Assembly: GCF_009905375.1 (NCBI RefSeq)
Contig: NW_027418145.1
Coordinates: 1-64,000, forward strand
Reading direction: 5' to 3'
From: Apium graveolens
Taxonomy: Eukaryota; Streptophyta; Magnoliopsida; Apiales; Apiaceae
DNA: 64,000 nucleotides
The notes beneath the pieces are model-generated. The model did not search any database and was not told the DNA's origin. It saw only the letters and a list, made by a program, of their open reading frames with translations. How positions within the stretch are numbered: position 1 is the first letter of the stretch; each line of letters starts with the position of its first letter. Both the position numbers and the translations under genes were made by a program. Below are positions 36,409 through 49,474 of this stretch, one piece after another.

Positions 36409-38395
36409 TTGGAAATCATTCCTTCTCAAACTGAGATGAAAAACAAATTCAAAAAATTTGCTGACCAGATATCAATGTATGATCTCAGTGGAATGGAAAC
36501 AAGTGTTAAGAATCTCAAGACCTTATTTGTGGCCCTGAATTGACAAGTTCAAAATCATATCATTCACTCTAATGACACAAGACTGAAGATGGATCAAATG
36601 CACTCTAGAAGATACACTCCTTCAGCCTTGCCCATGGATGAAATTAAGAAGGTTGTAGAGGACACTTTTAGGGTTTCTACTTCCTCCACATCTCAATCAT
36701 CATCCACACTATAAGTTCAAGAACTGCAATATCAAGTTTCTTCTCTCAAATCTTCCAATGACTAACTAAGTTCCTAAGTTCAAGCTCTTACATCCTTGGT
36801 GCAAAGTCAAGAGACAGATATTAAAACCTTGATGGATTCTCACAAGCATCTTTAAATGCAAAACTCTGTTGCTTTGGGAGCCATCACGGGGAAGCTCAAC
36901 ATACCACTGCCTTCCCTACCGGAAGAAATAAGGCCAAAATTATGAACTCCCCTACTCATGCCTGTTATCAAGACTAAAGGGAGATTAAGGTTAGGATTCA
37001 ACAATCCAGGGATGCTAAATCTAAATCTAAAGAGCCTATTCAGGTTGGCCAAAGTTTTTCACAAACTCAATAATTTCAAGATGTAGGAAAAGAATGACTC
37101 GTCAAGGCTGTAGAAGGACCATATCAAGATCAAGAATTCAGTAAACTTCTTGCAGTCCCGAGGTTGTCTCTTCAAAATAACTATATAACATACAAAAGAG
37201 CATTGGCCAAAACTATCAATTCTACCAGGGCAGTGGTTGTGAATGTTGAAAATTACTTAAAGAAGAGGATTATTGTCAACGTCAATGATGATGGTGTGGA
37301 TAGATGCCTTCAAGTATCTATGTCAAATCTTAACATACTAAGGGCATCTGAGCTAGATGTTGTGATTGACAAAGTGCATGTAGTCATCACAGAGGACACT
37401 CAAATTCTTCATGAGCTTAAAAATGCATAGATAGCAGCTTTTCCTGAACCTATCTATATCCAAACAAAGGAGTGTCCTACATCTGCCCAAGAACCAAATA
37501 ATACAAACAACTTACTATTCGTAAAATTTTTGGTAGATCAAATATGAAGACAATCATGACTATTCAATCTGATCTAAAATAAAAAAAGAACAAGAACGCT
37601 GAAGATTTTGAGATGATAAAGATCTTATACAGATACTTGCTGAATCATGACACTATGTTGCCAACTGCTCAATTTAATTTAAAAGATCACAAGGATGATG
37701 ATGAGCAGAAGCATGATGAGCAGAAACCTTCTAACTCAAATCCAAGTCAATCTTCAAGAGCAACTGGCCGCAAGGATAAAAAGAAGGATGAGAAGAAGGA
37801 TGATAACAAGAAGAAAGGAGATGAAAGAAGGAGGAAAAAGAAGGAAGACAATCCAGGACCACACCAACAAACCCTACAAATACAAATGATAAAATCTCAA
37901 CCTACCAAATCTCTTTGCTCAAACACTCAACCATCTCTCACCTCAAAGCCAAAATTTCTATACAAGCCAACTGCAAACTCACTTCTCAAAATTCCAATCA
38001 CTTCCACTCAAACAAGCTTGAAGAAAAATCACAACCATACCTTCATATAAATCTTCAATGAAGACACACTTTAAATTTGTTGGAAGAAACTGCTAGTTAC
38101 TGAGTGATCATTATGGAATTGCTATGATTAAACTTACTTTCTTCCACTAAATTGGTACCTCACAGATGAAGAATATTTTCAGCAGCTAGCTAAAGAAATA
38201 ATAAGAGTCTGGGTTGTATCATATACAAAAGTCGGAATTTATAATGATAATGGTCCTTTCACTCTACTTGGAAGTAATATAATCGACACACTTTCAACCA
38301 CAGAGTTTAAAAGAGTGATCAGTCTAATGAAGGATAAGGATACTATTACAAGGTTCTGGAAAAATTGTATCAATTTTTTGTCATAGCATCCAAAA
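36409..38395 (+). pseudogene. Unidentified coiled-coil, Lys/Asp-rich transposon protein relic (U2)
   Basis: Counterpart of U1 18535-20530. It shares the stops equivalent to U1 18889, 18901, 18979 and 19069. It adds private stops at 36541 (TGA), 36712 (TAA for CAA) and 37428 (TAG for CAG). It retains the glycine codon where U1 has TGA at 19003. The Lys/Asp-rich tail and the Ser/Thr/Pro segment are open together for 145 codons (37613-38047). The terminal 'DTLSTTEFKRVISLMKD' block lies near 38290. Confidence 0.6.
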
Positions 38396-39632
38396 AAGTG
38401 AGAGAGTCCTCCTGTTAGATATTTAAATGAGAGAGTTCATATTGCATTTGGTCTCTCCTTAAAAAGACAGCTATTATAGTTCACTGTCCATCAGAGTATC
38501 CATTAATTGTAAAGGGTGACAAGTTCGGGTATTAGTCATCATCTTAATTTCAAGTGTTGAGTGCTTGCCACCCTGTAATAGTAAAGATACGTATAACAAT
38601 AAGTTTGTCCTTAATGTTCAGTTTTTAAATACACTTTAAATTAAGGAACATAAAAAGCATAAGAAACTCGAATCCTCAGTTTTTTTTATGGATAAAAGAA
38701 GTGTATACACTAAGTAGAATATTTACTGTTCAAGAACTTTTTGGTTTAGAGCAAGTAGCAAAACAGAGCCACAAATATTTAAATCCATAACCTCTATTTT
38801 CGATTTCTGTTTTTTCTTGCTCTCAACCACTTCTACTTTTAACGTTTATATGTGAATGAGATGTTGTTAATATGTTATGTTTTACTGCTCTTTTATTTCC
38901 TTATATTATCTTATTCTTTTTAATTTTTTGAACCCCATGACATGCCCGCTGAATTCCTTTTTTTCATCGTATGCTAGATTCAGTATGTCAACTTACTGTA
39001 AACTTCATTTAATATAATTTATGTAACCGTAATATATCTTGTTCTTCAGATTGAATAAGCAAATAATGTATATATTATACCCACATAGTTTTATGTTATA
39101 ACCCTTCTGTTCAAGCTTTGCGTAGGAGCATGTTCTACGCAACCTTCCTCCGAGCCCGCATAATTTTGATGCTTGGAAATATGCGTGTCATCAAATTTTA
39201 AGCATGCAGGAGCATTTTAAGAAAAGAATTTAGAATTTCCGAGATCTGGAGGATGATTGGCTCAGGAAATTCATGTATAAAATTTTTACTAACATGGTTG
39301 TGCGCTAGAACATTCCTATGATCATAGCAGTGCTTATATTTGGACTTGCACTTTGGTTGAATGTTGTTCTCCTTGATGTAGGAAAAGTGTTTACTATCAT
39401 ATATCTTTCACTATCGAGTATTTTGATATTTTTGCCCTTTTAAAGTTAGAAAGTATGTACTTTGATAGGTAAAACCAAAGTATGTATCCGATTTCATCTA
39501 TACTTGTTGATAAGACCTTAGAACCGGTTTAATAAGTTTTAAGTTTCATTATATGCTTGTTGTATTGAATGTTGGATGCCTTATTTGGCAGGAATAATGT
39601 AAAAGAAGAACAATTATTTCAAAAAATTTATT
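38396..39632. other. Downstream region of the transposon protein relic (U2)
   Basis: Counterpart of U1 20531-21754. No gene recognised. Confidence 0.45.
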
Positions 39633-40085
39633 TTTGTAGTGTTGCATTTGACTCTATACGGTGTTGCGTAATACTAAACATGATGTTGCATATTAATAAC
39701 AATGGTGTTACATATGACTAAAATCTATACATTGTGGGACCCACTCCTGACGTGGGAAAAGTGGCTCCCACTGCCAATGTGGAAAATGTGGGACCCCTTG
39801 CTGACGTGTCGAAATAGGGGCCACTACTGACGTGGAAATATGACGTGTCACTTGCCACGTAGGACACAGTGGTGATGTGACTTCATTTTATGAAATACTA
39901 ACTGTTGTTGTCATTGTACGCTTTTACTGTTGCAAAAGACGCATAATGCAACACTTTCTAGTGTTGCATAATTCGTTGCCTTAAGGCTCTACGACCACAT
40001 CCACATTAGTAACCCCACCCTGGTGTTGCCTATTACCTTATGCAACACCATTTAGGCCTTATGCAACTGTATAGTAGGGGTTACC
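39633..40085. repeat. GTGTTGC / TGACGTGG motif cluster (U2)
   Basis: Counterpart of U1 21755-22225. About 14 bp around one gcgttgcac motif are lost near 39726, and another motif is mutated (gtgttac). Confidence 0.5.
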
Positions 40086-41339
40086 TATGTGCACTTGTGA
40101 CGTATTATATGGCCATTCTTTATTTGTATATTCATGATCTTATTCATAAAAGGCATGTTAATAACCTAATTGTATACTAGATGATAATTTCTGCTTCCAA
40201 ACTTTACGTCTTTGTTACCTTTTCAATTTCATTTAAGAAATGGGAAGAGTTTGTAGTTTGTAAAGGTGAAAATTGGGGTACTTTCTGATTTTATATGTTT
40301 TCTTTTGGCTTATTAACTTAAGGCTCTTGTGAAATATAATTATCTTGGTTGTACAACACTGGGCTCATCCTTTCAACTATTACAAATTATAACATTCTTT
40401 ACAAGTATATTTTGCTGGATTCTTAAATTTAATTTTAAGACAAGGGTACGAGCACCGCTTTACATTAGTGTGTGCACACTACAAATATTTAAGTAATTAA
40501 TGATCATCATTACTACAATCCTATCAATTTTAGTTGAAATTTTATTTTATTATTTCTTTATATTTCACGGAACTCTTGTAGTTGTAGGAAGGATGGAGCA
40601 AAGACCTTTGTCTTCTTCAAGAGATTCCTCAAGGCCACTACTATTAAAGCTTGTGATCTTGATCAACTAAGTAGTGTTTATTCATGTCAATAAGTATCTT
40701 GTACTGGTTAAGTTAGTACTCTGGTTGATGTTTACAATTTGATGAGATAAGTTGTACTTATCATGGGAATAGTATGTCTACGATGATATACGTATTTTGG
40801 TTAGAATATTTTTCGGGTTGATTGTACAAACTAAGCTATCTTATTTATTTATATTAAATTCAACTAGCTAATATATATATATATATATATATATATTGGT
40901 TGAGTTTTGGGACTTAAGTTTTTTCAGTATTATGGTTAAATACATTCTCCAATAGCACCAAAGATTAGTAAAAATTCAAATATTTATTGTTAAAACGTGT
41001 TTGATACATTAATTATAAAACAATAAATGATGTGAATAAGGCGATTTAACAACATAAATTTAAACAAAACCTATATTATATAACACCTATAACAACGGTT
41101 ACCTACAGGAATTGACGTTAAACTGTATTTTTCATACGAGTTACATATAAATAAACGATGTCTGAAATTTATAAAAATATTCTAAGACATTAGAAATCTT
41201 CCCAAAGTGTTGTATACGACTACTTTAGACATCAGGTAAAAACCGATGTCTATGTAAAATTAACTTTAACATCAGTCACGAATACATCGGTCCTTTTTTA
41301 CATACACATCGTTGTTTACCCGATATATAAAATCTCTTT
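40086..41339. other. Spacer retained in U2 but partly lost in U1
   Basis: 40869-40896 is a TA microsatellite. From about 40937 onward the sequence has no counterpart in U1. It includes a small inverted pair around 41240-41310 ('acatcggt' words on both strands). No gene. Confidence 0.5.
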
Positions 41340-41635
41340 CTATTAGTGGCTTGAAAATCTTCAAAGCTAATAGCTTCAACCATATATGAATTGCTACATA
41401 ATTTGTTGTTTTGGCCCTTAAAGTATTAATATTTGTACCCATAGATCCCAAACTTACCATATAGGAATTGCTACATAATTTTTTGTTTTGGCTCTTAAAG
41501 TATTAACATTTGTACACATAAATCCCAAACTTAAGTGGACGTACATTTTAAACTCTAAGGTATGTGATTAATATACTTTATTTTTTTTATCTTCAAATAA
41601 GGGTGAGTGTTGTTTGTCTCCAATGGTGTGGACTA
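41340..41635. repeat. Fragment D, diverged relative of modules A-C (U2)
   Basis: 'cttgaaaatcttcaaagctaa', 'gctacataattt' and 'aaagtattaacattt' blocks, then 'aaggtatgtgattaatatac', follow the order of the right half of module B. The 'gaattgctacataatttttt' block is itself repeated at about 41391 and 41465. U1 has only the last few tens of bases. Confidence 0.6.
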
Positions 41636-41948
41636 GCTCGGACTGTAAGAAATTTTTTGAAAGGGAGGGTCGGGATTCAGGGGGCAAGACGGAGTTTGCG
41701 AGCGTTGTGGACTAATAGAAAATAGAGTGTTACGTAGCCCGCAGCTGCTAACCTTCGGGTGTGCGCTAGGTAAACCCAATAGAGTCACACAATAGCTTGC
41801 AAACCAGATGAACCAAGGTAAACCGCATTTAAGCGACATGCTCTGGCCAGGAGGCATAATCATAAATTCTACTCCTGTGAGATTCGAACTTGTGACCAAG
41901 AGGATAATTATCCCCTCTTTAACCAACTGAGCCAACACTTGCTTGCGA
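41636..41948 (-). mobile_element. tRNA-derived SINE (U2)
   Basis: Same insertion as U1 23117-23427, with boxes A and B intact and a few substitutions in the body. The flanking 'gtgtggactagctcggactg' matches the tail of module B, so the SINE sits in or beside a B-type tail. Confidence 0.75.
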
Positions 41949-42652
41949 AAATAGAATGTGTTTCAAGGTCACAAATACCGGTGTTGTTGATGGTTATTGG
42001 CTAGTTTAGGGTTATAGCAATAGCCTTGTTTCTCATTTTTTACTCATTCAAATATATAATTTTATAATTTAATATCTCAATGCACATTACCCGACTCCTG
42101 ATTATTTTAAGTTACTTTATTACATAGATAACTTACTTAGAAAATATAGTTTATTATAATTTAATACATTACATATGTTATATAGTTAATTAGTTATTTA
42201 ATCAAACTTACATATTTTAATGTAAATATATTTTGTTTTCAAATAATTCTTTCTTTAATTTAAACATAATCTTGAAAATTTTTTGATTTAATACATGAAC
42301 AATTATAATAGCAATAATTTTTTTTAAAAAAAAATCAAATTTAAGTTACCAAACCTTCACTAGTAACTCTTCATCTAGAATAGAAAAGGATGAACCCTTC
42401 CCTTTTAACCCAGCATCCAAGAGAGAGGTTGAACCCACCAAGCCCAACTCAACCCAACCCGTCCAAGCCTAACCCAAACCTACCCGTAACTCCTTAATTC
42501 ATGATATAAGTCTTTTTAACATGTACATGCTTAGTAAAAATAATTAATAATTTTTTTAAGTTATAATATTTAGAAAGTGTTAAATTTTTTTGGAAGGTCT
42601 TAACAAAACAATCAAACAAACCCATTATTCTTATATTAATATTGTAATATAA
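41949..42652. other. AT-rich spacer to the end of U2
   Basis: Counterpart of U1 23428-24150. No gene. Confidence 0.6.
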
Positions 42653-45464
42653 AACACATATGAAAGGTTACCAAGAAAGATTTGGACAAAGTTAAAAAAT
42701 ATATATATGTGAGTGTTATTAAAATGGGTAGTAATGATTTTAGAATTTAAAAATAAATACCAAGAATCACTTGCAATTACAAATTAACAAAATGTGAACA
42801 TAAACCTAAATTTGGTAAATGGTGTGCTATTTTGTTGGAGTTTTAACTATTAACAAAATGTTAAATATAACATATGTAATATAATAAGGTAATTAAATTA
42901 TATGGAAAAAAGTACATGATTTTAAAGGGTTTGACCTATAACGAGAGTTGAAAACCTAGTTCCAAATGCTAGAGTTATTGGACTAAGAAATGATTCCAAA
43001 TTCAAGTTTTTGATAGACAATATAGGTATATAGGTGGTGTGTTGAATCATTTTCTCCATTATTTTTTTCAAAATCCTTCATAGATATGTAACAAAAGAAA
43101 TAATTTTAAGAATTAATAGTTAGCTACTAATGATTTGCATATATCTTAGCCTCCTCAAACAGCCTTTAGGTATATGTTTATATATAGTTTCGAAGGTTTG
43201 TGGTTAGTAAAAACTTTAGATATTCAAATCTATGGAAAATAACATTTTTTTTAAAATTACTATCCTAAATGAATGACTCATTCCGTTAAACCAACCATTC
43301 TAATTAATCATTTTGACTGTGATATTATTTAATGTATTGGTTTAGAAGTAGACAATATGGTATTCAATGATTCTCCTTCAATCTAATCCCATTCTCAACT
43401 AGTGGCACAAATTAGAGTTTTTACCAACATAAATTATTATACCAATTTTATTTTAAAAGCTTATTAACATAAGTTAAAATATATTAATTAAAAATAAAAA
43501 ACTATTAAAAAATTAAATTAGTTAGATTAAAAAAAATGCATTAAATGAACATGCTGTGATTTTCCGTATTAACACGTATAGCTTTTAAGCTAGTGTAGTT
43601 AAGGTTAAGAAAATAATCTTGTAGGTAAAATCACAATAATAACGAGCCAAAGAAATATACTCTTTAAAGGAAGGCCCAGCCCCAAGACAAACAAGGGTCC
43701 AAGAAAAAAGGTATTTTGGGTAGCAACCCATCAAGATAATAAGATGATTTACTATTTCTAGTCCATTCTAGAAACTTGTATATAAAATTTTTAAAAACAA
43801 AACCTCCCTACTAGTACATTCTAGAATCTTCATTATTTAGTTCATAACCATACACCATTAGTCATATGTTTACAACATCTCCCTTATCTTCTCTTACAGT
43901 TTTATGATATCTAAAATAAATGTTATTTGAGTATTGAAATAACATATATTTCAAATTAGAGGTTTATTTTACTATATTGAAGGAAACAAATGTGTAAGTG
44001 ACATGAAGTTCCTAATTGAGAAGCCATCATACATATACACACGGGTGCCCATGTATATTTTTGTGACTGAGTATCCCATATTTCCATATATTTTGTTTTT
44101 TATTGCTTATTTCCATTTTCTTTGTTTTTGAACCTACCTTTAAGATTTGATATGTTGTATTTTGGGTCTGGTTATCTTTTTTAACCCATACAAGTATTGT
44201 GTGTTGATATTTTTTAAATTTCTATATAACAGTTGATTTAAAAGAGATTTTTTGTGTCCTCCTAGGTAGTGGCCATATTTGTCAAAAAAAGAGATCGGAC
44301 AATTTGGATAGAATTATTTGATAGTTGTTGTTTATAATGGATAATGGACATACAGAAAGTGAATATGATTGTTCTCATAAAAAAATGTCATTCTTGATTT
44401 TTTCTTTCATTCAGCCACATTTTTACAAATTAACTAAAGTCAAAAGATAGAAAAAATCAAATATAAGTATTAGAGAAATTATTAATTATATTAAAGTTTG
44501 TTGTTTGAGCCCAATTACATTATTGGTGTATTAATTTTGGATTGGCTTTTTGGTAGGTGGATGAAAAACTAGTTGATAACCTTCTTATTCAATATTAAGC
44601 TCTATTTATTATCTTTTTAATATAATGGTGAATATTTCCTTCCAAAATCTTTACATAATATGCTTGTGTTCCTATTTGCAGTGAAACAATGAAGAAAATG
44701 CTCCACAATACTAAGGATTACTTGTATATGATAGGTATCGTATACCATTTAATAAATTGATGTAAAATATTAAATATTTTTTTTATCTGGTAAGGGTTAC
44801 ACCCAAAATTGAATTGGGCAAGTATTTTCCACCTTTGTTATAACCAACCAAACACATGCTCATGAAATTGGATCCTACTAACAGGTTTTGAAGATCATGA
44901 CACATGAGACTGGAAGGACTGTGCCTATACATCCAACATGCTATTGCACGTGCAAAAGGGCAATTGATTAGACCGAATGGTTGCAAGCCTGTTTTTACAG
45001 AGTTGATGCTGCCAAATTAATACCCAAATCCCAAATCACTATTAGACAAATGAATGTGAAGAAAGAAAACAATAATAAATTTAAGTAAACTATGTTCATA
45101 TATACATAGTGTTTTAATAAATTATTTTAGTTATTACCAAGAATTGTAACTCTTGAAGTTTTTGTTAAAAGTGTTAAAAAATTGTTTATAGTTGATTTCT
45201 CCTTAATACTTTGTTAGATAAGGCCATATTTTTATTTTATACATAAATACTATGTACTGCAATGCTATGGGGTCATCTTATACATTTGAAATACTTAATT
45301 GTACATTTGGGATGAAAAGCTCATACCATATCAAGTTTATATCTTTTTCCACCCATATGTTTTCTATATTGTTGTAGATAAAAAAATATCTAAAACTAAA
45401 CCAATTCAAAAGCGTACAAAAATATCAAAAATACAAGAAATATAGATGGAACCTTTTTAGAAGA
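42653..45464. other. AT-rich spacer, counterpart of 1-2799 (U3)
   Basis: No gene. About 20 bp near 43944 differ from U1 and U2 by a small replacement ('aacatatatttcaaatt'). Otherwise this part is closest to U2. Confidence 0.6.
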
Positions 45465-47208
45465 TAAAAATGACTAACTTTTATACATAATAAACTTATC
45501 AAGTGCTTCATCTTATATCTAAGCAAATAAAAATAATAGTATCTACTACAATCATCAATAAAGGTAATAAAATATCATTTATTATCTTTATTAAACAAGT
45601 CATTAAATTCACATATGTCAGTATGAACTAAATCCAAAATTTCAGAATCTCAAAATGTTATCTCTTACAACATTATGAAAGGGTTCTCTTATTGATTTTA
45701 GAAGAGACAAATAGTGGACACCTAGATTTGTTACTAATTGCATGCTCTAGAATCAACTCTAAATTTATCATATTCATTAGAGAACCAAAAATTAAATGAC
45801 CAAGACGAGAGTGCCAAAAATTAGATGATTCAACGTAATTAACAGAAGAAGCAACAATTTTATTAACCAAACCGTTAATCATAGGCTCAACATTAATAAA
45901 AAATAAAACATCCAAATATTAACCTTTGCCCAAGATTACACCATTTTGAGTGATAAATACTTTATTACACTTCAAAAAAGTTCAAAATCATCCTTAATAA
46001 ATAAGATCCACTAACAATATTTTTATGAATGTTAGGAATATGGTGCACTCTAATCAGGGATAGAACACGCCTACAACACTAGCATTCCCCATAGTCACTG
46101 TCCTTTTATGAGCCATTGATAAGATACAAATAGAGTTTTGTCAGCACAAATGGGCACATTAGTTGCAGTATCAATCAACCACTCTTTAGGAAGATAAATA
46201 AATAATATTATAGGTGTATTGGTAACATACCCTTCATTGATTACAAAAGCATGTGCTTCACCAATAACCATATTAGCTATAGGCACAACAATGGTTGAAG
46301 TCCCAATCAAGGTATTTGCCTGAGCCACTACATCAGATTTTTTTAGAATAATCTTTACTCCAATGACCTATCTGTCCACAAGACTAACATGGTTTGTTTA
46401 TCTTTGGTTTTAGCCTTGTTCTTTTCATTGTCTGAGTTACTGTTACTTTTCTTACTAGCTAGCTTTCATTTCTGATCAGTTGTCACGATGTTTATCTTCA
46501 CACTCCCACTTATAACCGGCATCAAATGACCGTGTTTAGACTTGTGCTGCTCTTGCATACAGATATCCAACATCAGACTAGTCCAAGTAATCTCTCCCTT
46601 GTATTTTATCATGAAAAGAGAGAACTCTTCCCAAGACTTCAGAAGTTTTTTAATCATATAAATCACCTAAAACTGTTTAGGAAGATCCACACCGAACTCC
46701 TTTAAAGTATGTATAATCTTCTAAAATTTGTTCACCTCTTCAGTCATGGACTTAGAGTCTATAAGCTTCAAGACAAGGAACTTAGACACGTGATACCTTT
46801 TTTGACCTCGCGAGACAATATTATGTGTCCAATCAAGCATCTTTCGCAAAACCTTACCATTATAGGCCTTTGATAAATAAACATGAAATACAGTGTAAAC
46901 TAAGGCTGCAAGAATTGTGCCCTTGCCATTCTATCTTTCTTTGTGCACATAACATAAGCTGTTATAGTCTCGACTTTATCTTTATTAACAACATGTAGGT
47001 TATACTGCATCACCAACCCTAGACCCTTGACTGTTAACAATGGTTTCATCTTTTTCTAACAACGAGAAAAATCAAAACCCCCATCGAACTTGCCAGACAT
47101 ACCCGAAAGATTAATAGGCCGTGGAAATCATTAAGTGGCCCAATTAATGGTGGGTACAGTACCATCAAAAGGTTAACCATGAGAAGTAAAGTCAATTTCA
47201 TTCACCAT
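45465..47208 (-). pseudogene. Ty1/copia gag-protease-integrase relic, best preserved (U3)
   Basis: From the ATG at 47208 (minus): a gag start; a 'DSKSMTE' segment near 46740; 'MIKKLLKSWEEF' near 46630 (the UBN2 gag order, open from 46666 to 46466); a zinc-knuckle remnant 'SCGQIGHWSKDY' near 46370 with its first Cys region interrupted and the last Cys replaced by Tyr; protease 'EWLIDTATNVPIC' near 46165; GAG-pre-integrase 'WHSRLGHLIFGSL' near 45800; and the integrase start near 45630. The element is lost past about 45465, with no reverse transcriptase. Stops and frameshifts remain. Confidence 0.92.
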
Positions 47209-48194
47209 CTTGAATGACGTAATTGGGCAATTATATTCGATATAAATCATAATTTAAGAATAGGTAATCAAAATCAATTAACAAAATAAATCACAAAGGT
47301 CAAACGAATTCGATATTCAAAAATTGCAATACTTAACAATAACAAGAAATAAAGTTTATCTATATTATAGGTTTAATATCATATAAGAATATTGTAAAAG
47401 ACGCGACTGTTCTTGAAGATATACTCGCCCCGCCTATGTTGTGCTGGGCTACCGTAAATTAACATCTAGGTTAATGCAGCAATAGAAAAATCCGTCACAG
47501 GCCGGCAAAGTTCAAAAATGATGGCACCTCAATTCTTCCGAAAATCTATGTATATATTTTATATTTGGAAGAGAGAAAAAGGGAGGCTAGCAAGGATTCT
47601 TGTCCTTTCCCTTCATCCTTTTATTTTTATATCAAAGAACATATATATAGTATAATTTAAAAATAAATATTTTGAAGCCTAATTCATATTATTTACATAA
47701 GAATAATCCTTACTCTTATTTAGATAATAATATAAATATATCTATATGTCTACTCATATCAATGCCTTGACTCTGGACACTCGGGGCCTTCAGATCGCAA
47801 CTAAATATGTCAAGGCCTTGACTCTGTCACTCAAGGCCTTTAGATCGTTCCTATGAGGGTCTTGATTTTGTCACTAAGGCCTTTATAATGCTTCTTTTTT
47901 ATGTCAATGATTTGATGTAGCATTTCAAGCCATTGATCTTGGATTAGACCATACATAACATATATACTCCACATGAAGAAACATCATGGCACTTATTTTT
48001 CTATGAATTACACTAAGAAAATTACTTATATCCATATCCAAATTTTTTGAAAATTACGTAAGGAACTTACGATATTAAAACTCCAAACTTTCAAGTTTCT
48101 GACACATGTAAGCGAAGGTCAAACAAATTTAATTAAGAACTTATATTTTTGGTTGTCGAGCCGAGACAACAAATTAATGTTTTTAAAAAGATGC
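47209..48194. other. Copia leader-like sequence and spacer with an empty MITE site (U3)
   Basis: Counterpart of U1 4518-5739 without the MITE. The sequence 'aattcatattatttac' at 47681-47696 contains the single TA (47687-47688) that is duplicated around the MITE in U1 and U2. Confidence 0.85.
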
Positions 48195-48750
48195 ACGGAG
48201 GAGCTGAACAAGTAGGTTTTGATGGATAACATTAATGACATGTGGTACGTGATTTTAGGAAGAACAACTTGGGTGTTAATTATGCTCAAATGATATTGGA
48301 TTTGTTGAATCCCTTAATAGAAGAAAGTGGCGGGAATTTTTCATTAGAATTCTACTTAATGAAAAACATAGATTGAAGGGTCTTATAATAGTTGATCCTC
48401 GCTCTTTGATAGCCTAAAAAAGTTTCAGGGACGTATTTGATTTTGATCCTACATATCCAACCAATAGGTATGCTATAGCGTTTGTGCAATTCACCCCGGT
48501 GAACCATCACAACCAATAATTAATTTTCGAATTTGCACTCATGTGGGATCAATTGAAGATAAGTTCTGAGAGAGTTTTAGGTACTTGGCTAGAGGTTGTG
48601 GAAGGCGAAGAACTCTGGGCTACCATTTACGATAAAGAGCAAGCCATTACCCGAACAATTTAATCTCAATTCCCCAACATTATATATTTGTTGTGTACTT
48701 GACACATTAGTAATAAATATGAGGGAAAGTTTTTGAATTTATTATTTCAA
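48195..48750 (+). pseudogene. MULE / FAR1-type transposase domain relic (U3)
   Basis: Counterpart of U1 5740-6300 with the same order of blocks and the same main stops. It ends close to the 307-bp deletion at 48770/48771. Confidence 0.7.
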
Positions 48751-49474
48751 GCATGACAAAGGTAAATGTAGTCCTAAATTATTTCCATTTCTTTGACTTG
48801 GGTTTGCTCATCACAAACTATTCAACTAATTGAATTTTTATATATATTTGATCCTGTGTATTAATTAATTATCAACCACTAGCTTATGAAGTAATAATTA
48901 TATTTCAAAATTAAATAATTTAATCTCACACCTATATTTTACATAAAAGTAGAATGTTGAGTTTTTTATGTAGCAAAAGAGTTTTTGAATTTTGACTACA
49001 CTCATTTTGGTAATTAAAATAAAACATTAACATATGGTGAATGCGTAACTCACAAATTGTACCAAAGAATTCAAGCCCTTAATAAAAGTACAAATTGCAC
49101 CAAAGAATTGTAGCACGTAATAAAGTCATTTTCTTACTTCAAAAACAAATGAACTCATATTCTTTGAAGTGAGTGACTATGAAAGGGATTTTTCCATACT
49201 TGTATTCAGTTTTCATCATTAAAACATATGCGTTGTTATGTTTCCATGTGATGTCTGTGTAAAATATGCAATAAAAATGATTCAACATGAAATATGAAAA
49301 TTAGAATATCGACCAAAGAATATCTTTTGAATATAGTATAAACAACCAAAAGCCAGAAAAAAGTGTTGAAATACTCCCAACAATATATTATTTACAACCA
49401 ACTTCAACAATAAAAGCTACTAAATTCTTAAGAAGCTGGTCAGTTAATGTCAAAAAACTAATTATTAACACAAT
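48751..49474. other. AT-rich spacer with a 307-bp deletion (U3)
   Basis: 'aggtaaatgta' is joined directly to 'gtcctaaattatttcc'. U1 and U2 have about 307 bp between them. No gene. Confidence 0.7.

Larger units (their letters stand above)
24151..42652. repeat. Tandem array unit 2 (U2), about 18.5 kb, internally deleted
   Basis: This unit is collinear with U1 and U3 but shorter. It lacks the equivalent of U1 8347-14088, with 91 bp of filler in its place at 31669-31759. It also lacks U1 4001-4604 (most of gag; junction near 28236) and about 300 bp inside module A (junction near 31183). It carries private tandem duplications at 27163-27256 and 34098-34441. It keeps about 660 bp near 40937-41600 that U1 has lost. 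Confidence 0.95.
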
